Source: Lysobacter firmicutimachus
GTDB taxonomy: Bacteria; Pseudomonadota; Gammaproteobacteria; Xanthomonadales; Xanthomonadaceae
DNA: 64,000 nt
Direction of reading: 5' to 3'
NCBI RefSeq assembly: GCF_037027445.1
Contig: NZ_JBANDL010000002.1
Location: 1,550,001 to 1,614,000, forward strand
The translations under genes and the position numbers were made by a program. Positions 9,406-22,407 of this stretch are shown in pieces; position 1 is the first letter of the stretch; each line of letters begins with the position of its first letter. A model generated the notes under the pieces. It was given only the letters and a program-made list of their open reading frames with translations, did no database searches and was not told the DNA's origin.

Positions 9406-9546
9406 GCGGCCGGTCGGTTGACCGGCGCTGCCCGCGTCCGGCCCGCGCCGCGTTGGCCGGCGCGGCTGCCCTGGGCTATGTTTCCGGGGACGCGTGCGCC
9501 GCCGCGCCCGCGAACGCCGGAACCTCGCCCGGCCAGGAGAACCCCG

Positions 9547-11764
<2,218 letters not shown>

Positions 11765-11866
11765 GCCCGCGGTGAACGACGGGCCGGCGCGACGCATGCG
11801 CCGGCCTTGCCGGCGCCGGCTTCGGCCGCCATCTGATCGACCCACGAACGCAATCGGAACTCAAGC

Positions 11867-12700
11867 ATGAAACTCTGCGGTTTTGACGTAGGCCTGGACC
11901 AGCCGTTCTTCCTGATCGCCGGTCCCTGCGTGATCGAATCGATGCAGTTGCAGCTCGACGTCGCCGGCCAGCTCAAGGAGATCACCTCCGCGCTGGGCAT
12001 TCCGTTCATCTTCAAGTCCAGCTTCGACAAGGCCAACCGCACCTCGGCCACCAGCTTCCGCGGCCCCGGCCTGGAAGAGGGCTTGAAGGTGCTGGCCGAG
12101 GTCAAGCGCCAGATCGGCGTGCCGGTGCTGACCGACGTGCACGAGTACACGCCGATGGCCGAGGTCGCCTCGGTGGTCGACGTGCTGCAGACCCCGGCCT
12201 TCCTGTGCCGGCAGACCGATTTCATCCAGAACGTGGCCCGCGCCGGCAAGCCGGTGAACATCAAGAAGGGCCAGTTCCTGTCGCCGTGGGAAATGAAGCA
12301 CGTCACCGCCAAGGCCCAGGCCACCGGCAACCAGCAGATCATGGCCTGCGAACGCGGCGCTAGCTTCGGCTACAACAACCTGGTCAGCGACATGCGCTCG
12401 CTGGCGGTGATGCGCGACACCGGCTGCCCGGTAGTGTTCGACGCGACCCATTCGGTGCAGTTGCCCGGCGGCATGGACGGCAAGTCCGGCGGCCAGCGCG
12501 AATTCGTCCCGGTGCTGGCGCGCGCGGCGATCGCGGTCGGCGTCTCCGGCGTGTTCATGGAAACCCATCCGCGCCCGGCGGAAGCCTTGTCCGACGGCCC
12601 CAACGCCGTGCCGCTGCCGAAGATGCGCGCGCTGCTGGAGACCCTGGTCGAGCTGGACCGGATCACCAAGATGAACGGGTTCCTGGAGCAGGATTTCTGA
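11867..12700 (+). CDS. kdsA: 3-deoxy-8-phosphooctulonate synthase
   Basis: 277-residue enzyme condensing PEP with arabinose-5-phosphate to Kdo-8-phosphate, the first committed step of Kdo for lipopolysaccharide. Recognisable stretches: [12 protein letters not shown] (PEP site), [12 protein letters not shown], the TDVHE and [12 protein letters not shown] blocks, and [16 protein letters not shown]. Both [11 protein letters not shown] and the conserved C-terminal PLPKM region support KdsA rather than AroG/F. Its stop overlaps a possible 36-codon frame (ATGA at 12698-12702); eno follows after an HHH-domain gene. Confidence 0.96.
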   Translation: MKLCGFDVGLDQPFFLIAGPCVIESMQLQLDVAGQLKEITSALGIPFIFKSSFDKANRTSATSFRGPGLEEGLKVLAEVKRQIGVPVLTDVHEYTPMAEVASVVDVLQTPAFLCRQTDFIQNVARAGKPVNIKKGQFLSPWEMKHVTAKAQATGNQQIMACERGASFGYNNLVSDMRSLAVMRDTGCPVVFDATHSVQLPGGMDGKSGGQREFVPVLARAAIAVGVSGVFMETHPRPAEALSDGPNAVPLPKMRALLETLVELDRITKMNGFLEQDF

Positions 12701-12802
12701 TGCCCGACCCGGCGCAGCCCTTCATGACGACCGCCGACGCGGCCGTGGCGTCCGCCGCGGCTATCGTCCTGCTTTTCCCCGGCCGCCGCCGCGCGCATTG
12801 TC

Positions 12803-14364
<1,562 letters not shown>

Positions 14365-14384
14365 TCGCGACGGGAGGCGGGGGC

Positions 14385-14840
14385 ATGCGCTGGGTGCGGG
14401 TCTCGGTGGTGGCGCTGCTGGCGCTGCTCGCCCTCCTGCAGTACCGGCTGTGGTGGGCCGGCGGCGGGCGCGGCGGCAGCGTCGCCGCGCTGCAGGCCCA
14501 GGTCGATGGCCAGACCCGCGAAAACCAGGGCCTGCAGCAGCGCAACGACGCCCTCGCCGCCGAAGTCGAGGACCTCAAGTCCGGTGAGGCGGCGGTCGAG
14601 GAGCGCGCGCGCAGCGAGCTGGGCATGATCAAGCCCGGCGAAACCTTCTACCGCGTGGTCGAGGCCAAGCCGCAGGCGCCGGGGCCGAACGCGGCCGCGG
14701 CCGTCAGCGCGATGCAGAGCGGGGCGGCGGCCGATTCGGCCGACGCCGCCGAGCCTAGCCTGGAAGAGCAGGTCGACGAACCGCCGACCGAGCTGCCGCC
14801 GGCGGCGCCGGAACCGCAATCGCCCGCGCCGGCGCGGTGA
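14385..14840 (+). CDS. ftsB: Cell division protein FtsB with long C-terminal tail
   Basis: 151 residues. One N-terminal transmembrane helix (residues ~4-22) is followed by a periplasmic leucine-zipper coiled coil (VAALQAQVDGQTRENQGLQQRNDALAAEVEDLKSG region) and the conserved ARSELGMIKPGETFYRV block, all typical of FtsB, which forms the FtsQBL divisome complex. The family is usually near 100 residues; here about 50 extra Ala/Pro/Glu-rich residues follow FYRVV, probably disordered. The context eno-ftsB-ispD is the standard one. A GGGAGG sequence precedes the ATG. Confidence 0.92.
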   Translation: MRWVRVSVVALLALLALLQYRLWWAGGGRGGSVAALQAQVDGQTRENQGLQQRNDALAAEVEDLKSGEAAVEERARSELGMIKPGETFYRVVEAKPQAPGPNAAAAVSAMQSGAAADSADAAEPSLEEQVDEPPTELPPAAPEPQSPAPAR

Positions 14841-14886
14841 GGCCGGTGGCGGCATTCATCCGTACCGATTCTTGGCGAGCGAGCGC

Positions 14887-15564
14887 ATGATCTGGGCCGT
14901 TCTTCCCGCCGCGGGGCGCGGTCAGCGTTTCGGCGGCCCGATCCCGAAGCAATACCTGCACGCCGCCGGCAAGCCGTTGATCGAGCATGCCCTGGCCGCC
15001 CTGCTCGCGCATCCGCGCGTGAGCGGAGCGATGGTCGCGCTGTCGGCCGACGATGCGCTGTGGCCGGGCTGGAGCGAATTGCTCGGCAAGCCGGTGCTGC
15101 GCTGCATCGGCGGCGGCGAGCGCGCCGACTCGGTGCTGGCCGGCTTGCGCGCCTTGCCCGGGCACGCCGGCGACGACACCCTGGTGCTGGTCCACGACGC
15201 GGCGCGACCGAACCTGCGCCGCGCCGACCTCGACGCGCTGATCGCAGCGGCCGAGGGCGACCCCGCCGGCGCCATCCTTGGCGCGCCGCTGCGCGATACC
15301 CTCAAGCGCGCCGGCGCCGGCCGCATCCTCGCCACCGAACCGCGCGACGGCCTGTGGCGCGCGTTCACCCCGCAGGCCTTCCGCCGCGGCGCGCTGACCG
15401 CGGCCCTGGCCGAAGCGGCCGCCGCCGGCGTCGTGGTCACCGACGAGGCCTCGGCGATGGAGCGCATCGGCCTGCGTCCGCGCCTGGTCGAGGGACGCGA
15501 GGACAATCTCAAGGTGACCACGCCGGCGGATCTGGCTTTGGCCGAGTACCTGCTGGGCGCCTAG
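14887..15564 (+). CDS. ispD: 2-C-methyl-D-erythritol 4-phosphate cytidylyltransferase
   Basis: 225-residue enzyme of the MEP isoprenoid pathway that transfers CMP from CTP to MEP. The N-terminal nucleotide-binding loop AAGRGQRFGGPIPKQY, the VHDAARP motif, and the C-terminal TDEASAMER and EGREDNLKVTTPADL blocks are diagnostic. ATG 14887 starts directly before the first strand; a TTG at 14872 would add five residues and cannot be excluded. It is followed by ispF after 115 nt. A perfect 18-bp palindrome (15563-15580) covers the stop codon region. Confidence 0.95.
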   Translation: MIWAVLPAAGRGQRFGGPIPKQYLHAAGKPLIEHALAALLAHPRVSGAMVALSADDALWPGWSELLGKPVLRCIGGGERADSVLAGLRALPGHAGDDTLVLVHDAARPNLRRADLDALIAAAEGDPAGAILGAPLRDTLKRAGAGRILATEPRDGLWRAFTPQAFRRGALTAALAEAAAAGVVVTDEASAMERIGLRPRLVEGREDNLKVTTPADLALAEYLLGA

Positions 15565-15679
15565 CGATCGGCCGATCGCTGTCGCAGGTTGGCGGAAGCG
15601 GCCCGCGCGCCGTCGCTCCCGCTTTCGCCGACGCCCGACTCCTATACGCTAGCTTCCGTCTTTTTTTCCGGACTCATTC

Positions 15680-16159
15680 ATGAACATCCGCATCGGCCAG
15701 GGCTACGACGTGCACGCCTTCGGCGCCGGCGACCACGTCATGCTCGGCGGCGTGCGCGTGCCGCACGACCGCGGCGTGCTCGCCCATTCCGACGGCGACG
15801 TGGTCCTGCACGCGCTGTGCGACGCCATGCTCGGCGCGCTCGCGCTGGGCGACATCGGCCGGCATTTTCCGCCCAGCGACGAGCGCTGGCGCGGCGCCGA
15901 CAGCCGCCAGTTCCTGCGCCACTGCAATGCGCTGATCGGCGAGCGCGGCTACCGGGTCGGCAATGCCGACGTCACCGTGGTCTGCGAACGGCCCAAGGTC
16001 GGCCCGCACGCGCAGGCGATGCGCGAGGCGATCGCCGCCGACCTGGGCATCGCGGTCGACGCGGTCAGCGTCAAGGCCACCACCACCGAGCAGTTGGGCT
16101 TCACCGGCCGCCGCGAGGGCATCGCGGCGATGGCGGTGTGCCTGTTGGTCGCGGCATGA
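15680..16159 (+). CDS. ispF: 2-C-methyl-D-erythritol 2,4-cyclodiphosphate synthase
   Basis: 159 residues, normal length. Converts CDP-ME 2-phosphate to MEcPP. Conserved GQGYDVHAF with metal ligands Asp/His, [32 protein letters not shown] and the C-terminal [18 protein letters not shown] block. The trimeric zinc enzyme is expected. Its TGA (16157-16159) overlaps the truD ATG (16156). Preceded by a T-rich stretch (TCTTTTTTTCC near 15656) and a possible -10 (TATACG near 15644). Confidence 0.97.
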   Translation: MNIRIGQGYDVHAFGAGDHVMLGGVRVPHDRGVLAHSDGDVVLHALCDAMLGALALGDIGRHFPPSDERWRGADSRQFLRHCNALIGERGYRVGNADVTVVCERPKVGPHAQAMREAIAADLGIAVDAVSVKATTTEQLGFTGRREGIAAMAVCLLVAA

Positions 16160-17253
16160 GCGAGCACGACACCCAGGACGGGCCGGGGGCGGATCGCCCG
16201 GCTCAGGAACCGCTGTTGCCGCGCGCCCACGGCGCGGCGGTGCTGCGTGCGCGCCTGCGCGCGCGACCGGAGGATTTCCGGGTCGAAGAGCTGCCCGGCT
16301 TCGCCGCCAGCGGCAGCGGCGAGCACTTGTTGCTGACCATCGAGAAGCGCGGCATGAACACCGCCTTCGCCGCCAAGCGCCTCGCGGCCTGGGCCGGCGT
16401 CGGCGAGGTCGCGATCGGCTACGCCGGGCTCAAGGACCGCCACGCCGTGACCGTGCAGCGATTCAGCGTGCACCTGCCCAAGCGGGTCGCGCCCGATCTC
16501 GACGCGCTGCAAAGCGACGAACTGCGCGTGCTCGACAGCCAATGGCACGCCAAGAAGCTGCCGCGCGGCGCGCTGGCCGGCAACCGTTTCGTGCTGACCC
16601 TGCGCGAGCCGGCCGGCGAGCGCGAGGCGATCGAGGCCCGGCTGCGCCGGATCGCCGAACAGGGCGTGCCGAACTATTTCGGCGAACAGCGCTTCGGCCG
16701 CGACGGCGACAACGTCGCCAATGCGCTGGCGATGTTCGGCGGGCGCCGGGTGCGGCGCGAACAGCGCAGCCTGCTGCTGTCGGCGGCGCGTTCGGAACTG
16801 TTCAATCGCGTGCTGGCCGTGCGGGTGTCGGACCGCAGCTGGAGCGGCCTGCGCGACGGCACGCCGCTGGACGGCGAGGTCTGGGCGCTGGCCGGCAGCC
16901 GCAGCGTGTTCGGGCCGGAACCGTGGAGCGACGATCTCGCACGACGGCTGGCCGCGTTCGACATCCACCCCAGCGGCCCCCTGTGGGGGCGCGGCCCCCT
17001 GCGCAGCCGCGACGAAGTGGCCGCGCTGGAGTCGGGCGCGCTCGACGACGCGCAGGCGCTGGCCTTGCGCGCGGGGCTGGAAGCGGCCGGTCTGGAACAG
17101 GAGCGGCGCGCGCTGCGCCTGCGGCCGGACGCGCTGAGCTGGCGCTGGCGCGAAGACGGTGCGCTGGAAGTGAGCTTCGCGCTGCCCGCGGGCGCCTACG
17201 CCACGGTGGTCCTGGCCGAACTCGGCGAACTGCATTCCGGCGCCGCGGGCTGA
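16156..17253 (+). CDS. truD: tRNA pseudouridine(13) synthase TruD
   Basis: 365 residues. Isomerises U13 of tRNA-Glu to pseudouridine. The catalytic Asp lies in [27 protein letters not shown] at the N-terminus, the [15 protein letters not shown] block and LAGNRF are family landmarks. The ATG at 16156 overlaps the ispF stop (ATGA), implying translational coupling; the frame extends upstream inside ispF but is not protein-like there. The ispD-ispF-truD-surE-pcm order of E. coli is split here, since an Smr/LuxR pair lies before surE. Confidence 0.95.
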   Translation: MSEHDTQDGPGADRPAQEPLLPRAHGAAVLRARLRARPEDFRVEELPGFAASGSGEHLLLTIEKRGMNTAFAAKRLAAWAGVGEVAIGYAGLKDRHAVTVQRFSVHLPKRVAPDLDALQSDELRVLDSQWHAKKLPRGALAGNRFVLTLREPAGEREAIEARLRRIAEQGVPNYFGEQRFGRDGDNVANALAMFGGRRVRREQRSLLLSAARSELFNRVLAVRVSDRSWSGLRDGTPLDGEVWALAGSRSVFGPEPWSDDLARRLAAFDIHPSGPLWGRGPLRSRDEVAALESGALDDAQALALRAGLEAAGLEQERRALRLRPDALSWRWREDGALEVSFALPAGAYATVVLAELGELHSGAAG

Positions 17254-17426
17254 GCGCGGCGCACCGTTGCGACCCTGCGGCCGACCGCTCGTCGGTTTGC
17301 AGCCGATGGCACTGGAACCCCGGTCCGGCCGGCGTATAAGCCGGAATTGACAGCCGGCACGGGCCGGTTGCCGTCCGGCCGCCGGGCGTACCGGGACCGG
17401 ACTCCACCGCGTCAGGGAGCCTGGTC

Positions 17427-17660
17427 ATGAACGCTACCGTGCGTGTCGCCGTCCTGTCGTTGTCGATCCTGGGCCTGGCCGCCTGCGCCGGCACCCAGAC
17501 CAAGAGCAGCTATGTCGAGCCGGCCAGCGCGCCGCGCGCCGAATCGTCGATGTCGCGCGACGAGCGCTATATCGCCACCATCGAGCGCATCGCCCGCAAC
17601 CGCGGCATCGATGTGGTCTGGGTCAATCCGCCGCAGCGCGAGTCCGTCCAGGACGAATGA
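17427..17660 (+). CDS. Small lipoprotein
   Basis: 77 residues. Lipobox LAAC puts the lipidated Cys at residue 20-21 after a short hydrophobic signal, and the mature protein is a polar peptide ending in WVNPPQRESVQDE. Ser/Thr after the Cys suggests sorting to the outer membrane (no Asp at +2). No family recognised. It lies alone between truD and the convergent Smr gene. Confidence 0.65.
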   Translation: MNATVRVAVLSLSILGLAACAGTQTKSSYVEPASAPRAESSMSRDERYIATIERIARNRGIDVVWVNPPQRESVQDE

Positions 17661-17707
17661 ATGCGCGGGACGGAGCCGTCTAGCGCGCTCGACTCCCTTC
17701 GTCCCTT

Positions 17708-18286
17708 TCAACGCCGGCGCGGCGCCAGCAGCACCAGCACCGCGCCGGTGCCGCCTTGCGCGGGCGGCGCCGAATGGAACGCCAGTATGTCCGCGCGCTG
17801 GCGCAGCATGCGGTCGACCAGGTTCTTCAGCACCGGCACGCCGCGGCTGTCGACGTAATCGCCGCCGCTGCCGCTGCGGCCCTTGCCGTGGATCAGGCGC
17901 ACGCAGCCCAGGCCGTGTTCGCGCGCGTCGTGCAGGAACGCGCGCAGCAGTTGCTCGGCCTCGCGCACGTCGCTGCCGTGCAGGTCCAGTTCCTCCTGGG
18001 CCGAGATCTCGCCGCGGCGCAGCCGCGCGAACACCCGCGGCGGCAGTTCGTCGCGGCGGTAGCTGAGCGCGTCGCCGGCTTCCAGCAGGCTGTCTTCCAG
18101 GGCGTGACGGAATTCCTCGCGCGCCTGCGCCTCGTCGCGCTCGGCCATGCGCGCGCGCGGCCGCGGCTTCGGCCCGGCCGGCGGCGGCGCGGCGTCGGGC
18201 AGGCGCCGGACATCGCCGATCGCGGCCCGGAACAGGGCGGCATCGTCGGAATCGTCGTCGGCGGGGCGGTCGGGAGGCGGCATCAT
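17708..18286 (-). CDS. Smr-domain protein (SmrA-type putative nuclease)
   Basis: 192 residues. The N-terminal ~75 residues are acidic/Pro-rich and low complexity; the C-terminal Smr (small MutS-related) domain starts at ELDLHGSDVREAEQLLRAFL and includes VRLIHGKGRSG, the HGKG nucleic-acid-binding loop, and ends with GGTGAVLVLL. Family members are endonucleases or RNA-cleaving factors; LDLHG, not LDLRG, is present, as in active SmrA types. Two consecutive ATG codons (18286 and 18283) are possible starts. A lux-box-like palindrome lies about 180 nt upstream of this start. Confidence 0.85.
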   Translation of the reverse strand: MMPPPDRPADDDSDDAALFRAAIGDVRRLPDAAPPPAGPKPRPRARMAERDEAQAREEFRHALEDSLLEAGDALSYRRDELPPRVFARLRRGEISAQEELDLHGSDVREAEQLLRAFLHDAREHGLGCVRLIHGKGRSGSGGDYVDSRGVPVLKNLVDRMLRQRADILAFHSAPPAQGGTGAVLVLLAPRRR

Positions 18287-18467
18287 GGCCACAGGATAAA
18301 AGCCCCGGCCCGTCCTTGGGACCTGCGGCCCGTCGGTATCGGGCCGGCACCGGGGAAAACCTGCGCGCGGTGCGCGCCGGCCAGCCCCCTGGCGCTCTTC
18401 AGCGCCGCTGCGTCCGCGACACCGCATGGGCACAGTTCAACACGCGTCGCACCGCCGCCGTCGCCGC

Positions 18468-18487
18468 GCCTGTCAGAACAGACAGGT
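18468..18487. promoter_or_regulatory. Lux-box-like 20-bp inverted repeat
   Basis: GCCTGTCAGAACAGACAGGT fits the CT-N12-AG rule of LuxR-type binding sites, with six-base arms CCTGTC and GACAGG. On the minus strand it agrees at 16 of 20 positions with the Pseudomonas las box as I recall it. It lies between the stop of the luxR-type gene (18543) and the start of the Smr gene (18286), with no T-run on either side that would make it a terminator. Confidence 0.55.
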
Positions 18488-18542
18488 CGCCAAAAGGCAC
18501 GCAAGGGTCGAGCGCCGCTCGACACTCGGTGTGCCTGCGGTT

Positions 18543-19310
18543 TCACAACGTGATCAGCCCCAGCGCGACCGCGCGCGCGCAGGCCGCGCGGCGGCCCTTG
18601 ACGCCGAGCTTGCGCGAGGCCTGCTGCAGGTGGAAGTTCACTGTGCGCTCGCTGATCCGCAGGATCATCGAGATCTCCCACGAGGTCTTGCCGACCGCCG
18701 ACCAGCGCAGCACCTCGCGCTCGCGTTCGCTCAGGGTCGGCAACGGCTGGCGCTGACGCAGCAGGCGGTCCAGCGCGGCCTGCATGCAATTGACGAAATA
18801 CACCGCCGAGGCCACGGTCGGCAGCATCTCGCGCGGGTCGAACAGCGCGGTGTGGGTGAAGGTCATGAACGACCAGCGCATGCCCGGCGACCAGCTCGGT
18901 ACGGTGATGCCGCCGCGCAGGCCGTGCTCGCCGGCCATCTGCAGGGTGCGGCGGGTGCGCTGCATCAGGTACACGCGCGGCCGCAGCTCGTAACTGGTCT
19001 CGCCGCGCGCGTTCCACGACGCCGCCGGCAGCCCTTCGCGCGACTGGATGATGCGCGGATCGGCGCGTTCGGCCTGCGGCGCGGCCAGCGCGGGGTAGGT
19101 CTTGGACCAGTCGCTGGCGAAATCCTCGAAGTAGAAGAAATCGTTGCCGGGGACCGCGGCGAGGCCGGGCAGGAGCGAGGGCTCCTGCAGTTTCATCGCA
19201 TAGCCATGATGCTGAAACCCGAGCGCCTTGGTATAGGCGCTCGTCGCCGACTTCACGTCGTCCAGCGATCGGGCGCGGAACACGCGCTCGATATGTTCCC
19301 AGTACTGCAT
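18543..19310 (-). CDS. LuxR-family quorum-sensing-type regulator (LuxR solo)
   Basis: 255 residues with an N-terminal autoinducer-binding domain (~20-165) and a C-terminal LuxR HTH ([22 protein letters not shown]..., ~193-245, ending with the recognition helix [17 protein letters not shown]). Residues expected to contact acyl-homoserine lactone are kept: Trp68 and Tyr72 (WSKTY), Asp84-Pro85 (ADPRI) and Trp99 (LPAASW). That pattern favours AHL binding over plant-compound-sensing LuxR solos, which change the first Trp/Tyr. No luxI synthase is visible in the window. Lysobacter has a described LuxR solo (LesR); whether this is its orthologue cannot be told here. Divergent from surE. Confidence 0.85.
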   Translation of the reverse strand: MQYWEHIERVFRARSLDDVKSATSAYTKALGFQHHGYAMKLQEPSLLPGLAAVPGNDFFYFEDFASDWSKTYPALAAPQAERADPRIIQSREGLPAASWNARGETSYELRPRVYLMQRTRRTLQMAGEHGLRGGITVPSWSPGMRWSFMTFTHTALFDPREMLPTVASAVYFVNCMQAALDRLLRQRQPLPTLSEREREVLRWSAVGKTSWEISMILRISERTVNFHLQQASRKLGVKGRRAACARAVALGLITL

Positions 19311-19415
19311 GCCTTGCCCTGCATTCAGACCGTACGGCGGTCATCTTACCGCCCAATGGCCGGCCGGGCCCCGTGCCGGATCGGGTATGATTCGGCCTTT
19401 CACCGCGGAATCCTC

Positions 19416-20213
19416 ATGCGCGTATTGGTCAGCAACGACGACGGCGTCGACGCCCCGGGCATTCGCGTCCTGGCCCAGGGATTGCGCGATGCCGGTCACG
19501 AAGTGCTGGTGGTCGCCCCCGACCGCGACCGCTCCGGCGCCAGCAACTCGCTGACCCTGGACATGCCGGTGCGCGTGAACAAAGTCGACGAGGCGACCTG
19601 GCGCGTCTACGGCACGCCCACCGACTGCGTGCACGTGGCGATCACCGGCATGCTCGAGGCCGAGCCGGACATCGTCGTCTCCGGGATCAACAACACCGCC
19701 AACCTCGGCGACGACGTGATCTATTCCGGTACCGTCGCCGCGGCGATGGAAGGCCGCTTCCTCGGCCTGCCGGCGGTGGCGATGTCGCTGGTCACCGTCG
19801 ACCACGTCGGCCGGCATTACGAAACCGCCGCCCGAGCCGCGGTCGAGATCATCGCCCGCCTGCGCACCGATCCGCTGCCCGCCGACACCATCCTCAACGT
19901 GAACGTGCCGGATCTGCCCTGGAGCGAGATCGTCGGCTTCGAGGTCACCCGGCTCGGCAACCGCCATCGCGCCGAGGCCTGCATTCCGCAGCAGGACCCG
20001 CGCGGCCGCCAGTGGTGGTGGATCGGCGCCGCCGGTCCCGAGGCCGATGCCGGCCCGGGCACCGATTTTCATGCTGTGCGTACCGGCAACATCTCGATCA
20101 CCCCGATTCATGTCGACCTGACCCGCTACCAGGCCCTGGAACAGGTCGCCAGCTGGGTCGGCGGCCTGGCCGCCGCGCTCGAGCCGGGCGCGGCCGCGGA
20201 GCCGGCGGCATGA
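19416..20213 (+). CDS. surE: 5'/3'-nucleotidase SurE
   Basis: 265-residue metal-dependent phosphatase for nucleoside monophosphates, linked to stationary-phase survival. Metal ligands are visible in [13 protein letters not shown] (Asp-Asp), the Ser in [13 protein letters not shown] and Asn in [24 protein letters not shown] follows. Length fits (250-265). Its stop overlaps the pcm start by ATGA (20210-20213). First gene of a surE-pcm-yqaA-nlpD cluster. Confidence 0.96.
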   Translation: MRVLVSNDDGVDAPGIRVLAQGLRDAGHEVLVVAPDRDRSGASNSLTLDMPVRVNKVDEATWRVYGTPTDCVHVAITGMLEAEPDIVVSGINNTANLGDDVIYSGTVAAAMEGRFLGLPAVAMSLVTVDHVGRHYETAARAAVEIIARLRTDPLPADTILNVNVPDLPWSEIVGFEVTRLGNRHRAEACIPQQDPRGRQWWWIGAAGPEADAGPGTDFHAVRTGNISITPIHVDLTRYQALEQVASWVGGLAAALEPGAAAEPAA

Positions 20214-20890
20214 TCCAGCGCATGCGCCTGCAGCCCGAGGCGATCGGCAGCGGCCTGACCTCGCAGCGCGTGCGCGACCGCCTGGTCGAGCGCCTGCGCG
20301 AGGCCGGCATCCGCGACGAGCGCGTGCTCAACGCGATCCGCACCGTGCCGCGCCACCTGTTCGTCGACGAAGCCCTGGCGATGCGCGCCTACGAGGACAC
20401 CGCGCTGCCGATCGGCCACGGCCAGACCATTTCCCAGCCCTGGGTGGTGGCGAAGATGACCGAGGCCCTGCTGGCCGAACGGGTGCCGGCCAAGGTGCTG
20501 GAGATCGGCACCGGCTCCGGCTATCAGGCCGCGATTCTGGCCGCACTGGGGCTGGAAGTGCATACCGTCGAGCGCATCGGCGAGCTGTTGCGCACCGCGC
20601 GCAAGCGCTTCCGCCAGCTCGGCCTGAACGTGCGCAGCAAGCACGACGACGGCCGCATCGGCTGGCCCGAAAACGGCCCCTTCGACGCGATCATCGTCAC
20701 CGCCGCCGCACCGGCCCTGGTCGACGCGCTGACCGAACAGCTCGCCCCGGGCGGCACCCTGATCGCGCCGGTCGGCGCGGCCTCGTCGCAATCGCTGCTG
20801 CAATTGCGCAAGGACGCCGACGGCAACCTCAGCCAAACCTCGCTCGCGCCGGTGGTGTTCGTGCCGCTGTTGTCGGGCATGATCGACTGA
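20210..20890 (+). CDS. pcm: Protein-L-isoaspartate O-methyltransferase
   Basis: 226 residues. SAM-dependent repair methyltransferase for damaged Asp/Asn residues. The SAM-binding loop [15 protein letters not shown], the substrate-recognition stretch [19 protein letters not shown], and [11 protein letters not shown] are characteristic. ATG 20210 overlaps the surE stop. About 15 residues longer at the N-terminus than E. coli Pcm; the internal Met at residue 5 is an alternative. Confidence 0.95.
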   Translation: MIQRMRLQPEAIGSGLTSQRVRDRLVERLREAGIRDERVLNAIRTVPRHLFVDEALAMRAYEDTALPIGHGQTISQPWVVAKMTEALLAERVPAKVLEIGTGSGYQAAILAALGLEVHTVERIGELLRTARKRFRQLGLNVRSKHDDGRIGWPENGPFDAIIVTAAAPALVDALTEQLAPGGTLIAPVGAASSQSLLQLRKDADGNLSQTSLAPVVFVPLLSGMID

Positions 20891-20909
20891 CCCCCGCAGC
20901 CGACCCACT

Positions 20910-21527
20910 ATGGCACTGAAGATCTTCGGGCCGCTCTACGAGCGCGCCATCACCTGGGCCCGCCACCGCCACGCGCCGGCCTACCTGACCGGCCTGAGCT
21001 TCGTCGAGGCGATCATCTTCCCGATCATGCCCGAGGTCATGCTGGCGCCGATGTCGGTGGCCCAGCCCCGGCGGGCGTTCTGGTTCGCCACCTTGAGCAT
21101 CGTCGGCTCGATGGCCGGCGCCCTGGTCGGTTATTTCCTCGGCCACTACGCTTTCGAGGCGCTCAAGCCGATGTTCGCCGCGCTGGGCATGCTGCCGGCG
21201 ATCGAGTCGGGCATCGCTACCGTCCAGGCCAAGATGGCCGAGTCGCCGTGGGCGGTGTTCTTCTTCCTGGTGCTCGGCGGCTTCATGCCGATTCCGATGA
21301 AGGTGTTCACCTGGGCGTCGGGCATCGTCGGCGTGCCTATGCTGCAATACGTGCTGAGCATGCTGATCGGCCGCGGCAAGCGCGTGTACCTGCTGGCGCT
21401 GGCGATCCGGATCGGCGGCGAGCGCGCCGAGGCGGCGCTGCGGCGCTATATCGAGCCGATCGGCTGGATCGCCACCGTGTTGGTGGCCGCGGCAGTGGCC
21501 TGGCTGATCTGGCGTTCACAACACTAA
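20910..21527 (+). CDS. YqaA-family membrane protein (VTT/SNARE-associated domain)
   Basis: 205-residue inner-membrane protein of the DedA-like YqaA branch. Hydrophobic segments occur at ~27-48, 55-80, 110-140 and 180-202; the characteristic re-entrant proline-rich segment FVEAIIFPIMPEVMLAP and the GGFMPIPMKVFTWASG block are kept. The family is linked to lipid scrambling or membrane homeostasis, but its substrate is unknown. In Xanthomonads it is normally found between pcm and nlpD, as here. Confidence 0.88.
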   Translation: MALKIFGPLYERAITWARHRHAPAYLTGLSFVEAIIFPIMPEVMLAPMSVAQPRRAFWFATLSIVGSMAGALVGYFLGHYAFEALKPMFAALGMLPAIESGIATVQAKMAESPWAVFFFLVLGGFMPIPMKVFTWASGIVGVPMLQYVLSMLIGRGKRVYLLALAIRIGGERAEAALRRYIEPIGWIATVLVAAAVAWLIWRSQH

Positions 21528-21609
21528 GCCGCGCCGGACGCGACACTGTCGCCGGCGGCCGCAATCAGGAACGAGTGCGCGCGAACCCAGGCGCAGCAAG
21601 AGGACGAGC

Positions 21610-22407
21610 ATGAGCGAGACGCCCCGAACCCCGACCCTGGCGATGGCCGCCTGCGTACTGGCCTCGCTCGTCCTGATCGGTTGTTCGAGCACGGTCGTCC
21701 GCGAACCCTCGCGCGGCGGTTCCAGCCGCCCCGGCGCGCGCCCGCCGGCCTCGCGCCCGGCGCCGCGCCCGTCGACGCCGAAGTACGGCGCCACCGTCAC
21801 CGTGCAGCGCGGCGAAGGCCTGTACCGCATCGCCACCAACCACGGCATCGCGATGAGCGATCTGGCCGCCTGGAACGGCCTGTCGGCGCCGTACAACCTC
21901 TATCCGGGCCAGCGCCTGCGCCTGTATCCGCCCGCCGGCCGCGCGCCGTCCGGCGGTTCGGGTTCCTCCTCCGCTTCGACCGGCACGCCGCCGCGCACGG
22001 CACCGGCGCCGGTGCCTGCGGCGCCGGTCAACAGCGGCATCCGCTGGCGCTGGCCGGCCGACGGCCCGCTGCTGGGTCGCTACGTCGCCAACGAACCGAC
22101 CAAGCAGGGCATCGACATCGGCGGCGCCAGCGGCGCGCCGGTGCGCGCGGCGGCCGACGGCGTGGTGGTGTACTCCGGCACCGGCCTGGTCGGCTACGGC
22201 GAACTGGTCATCGTCAAGCACAACGAACAATGGCTGTCGGCCTACGGCCACAACCGCAAACGCCTGGTCAACGAAGGCCAGGTGGTCAAGTCCGGCGAGC
22301 AGATCGCCGAGATGGGCCGCAGCGGCGCCGCGCGCGACATGCTGCACTTCGAGGTCCGCTACAACGCCAAGCCGGTCGATCCGCTGCTGTACCTGCCGGC
22401 GAAATGA
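21610..22407 (+). CDS. nlpD: NlpD-type LysM/degenerate M23 lipoprotein
   Basis: 265 residues. Lipobox VLIGC with lipidated Cys near residue 25; Pro/Arg-rich linker; one LysM motif (YGATVTVQRGEGLYRIATNHGI... to ~105); then an M23 (LytM) domain. The zinc site is incomplete: the HxxxD motif reads KQGIDIGG (Lys in place of His), and the HxH motif is reduced to MLHFEV. This matches non-catalytic NlpD/EnvC activators of amidases. ATGA overlap with the next gene (22404-22407). rpoS, which usually follows nlpD, is not present downstream here. Confidence 0.9.
   Translation: MSETPRTPTLAMAACVLASLVLIGCSSTVVREPSRGGSSRPGARPPASRPAPRPSTPKYGATVTVQRGEGLYRIATNHGIAMSDLAAWNGLSAPYNLYPGQRLRLYPPAGRAPSGGSGSSSASTGTPPRTAPAPVPAAPVNSGIRWRWPADGPLLGRYVANEPTKQGIDIGGASGAPVRAAADGVVVYSGTGLVGYGELVIVKHNEQWLSAYGHNRKRLVNEGQVVKSGEQIAEMGRSGAARDMLHFEVRYNAKPVDPLLYLPAK

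Noticed and set aside
15593..15664. Hairpin CGGAAGC/GCTTCCG followed by T7 as ispD terminator
   Set aside because: The loop would be over 50 nt, too long for a typical intrinsic terminator.
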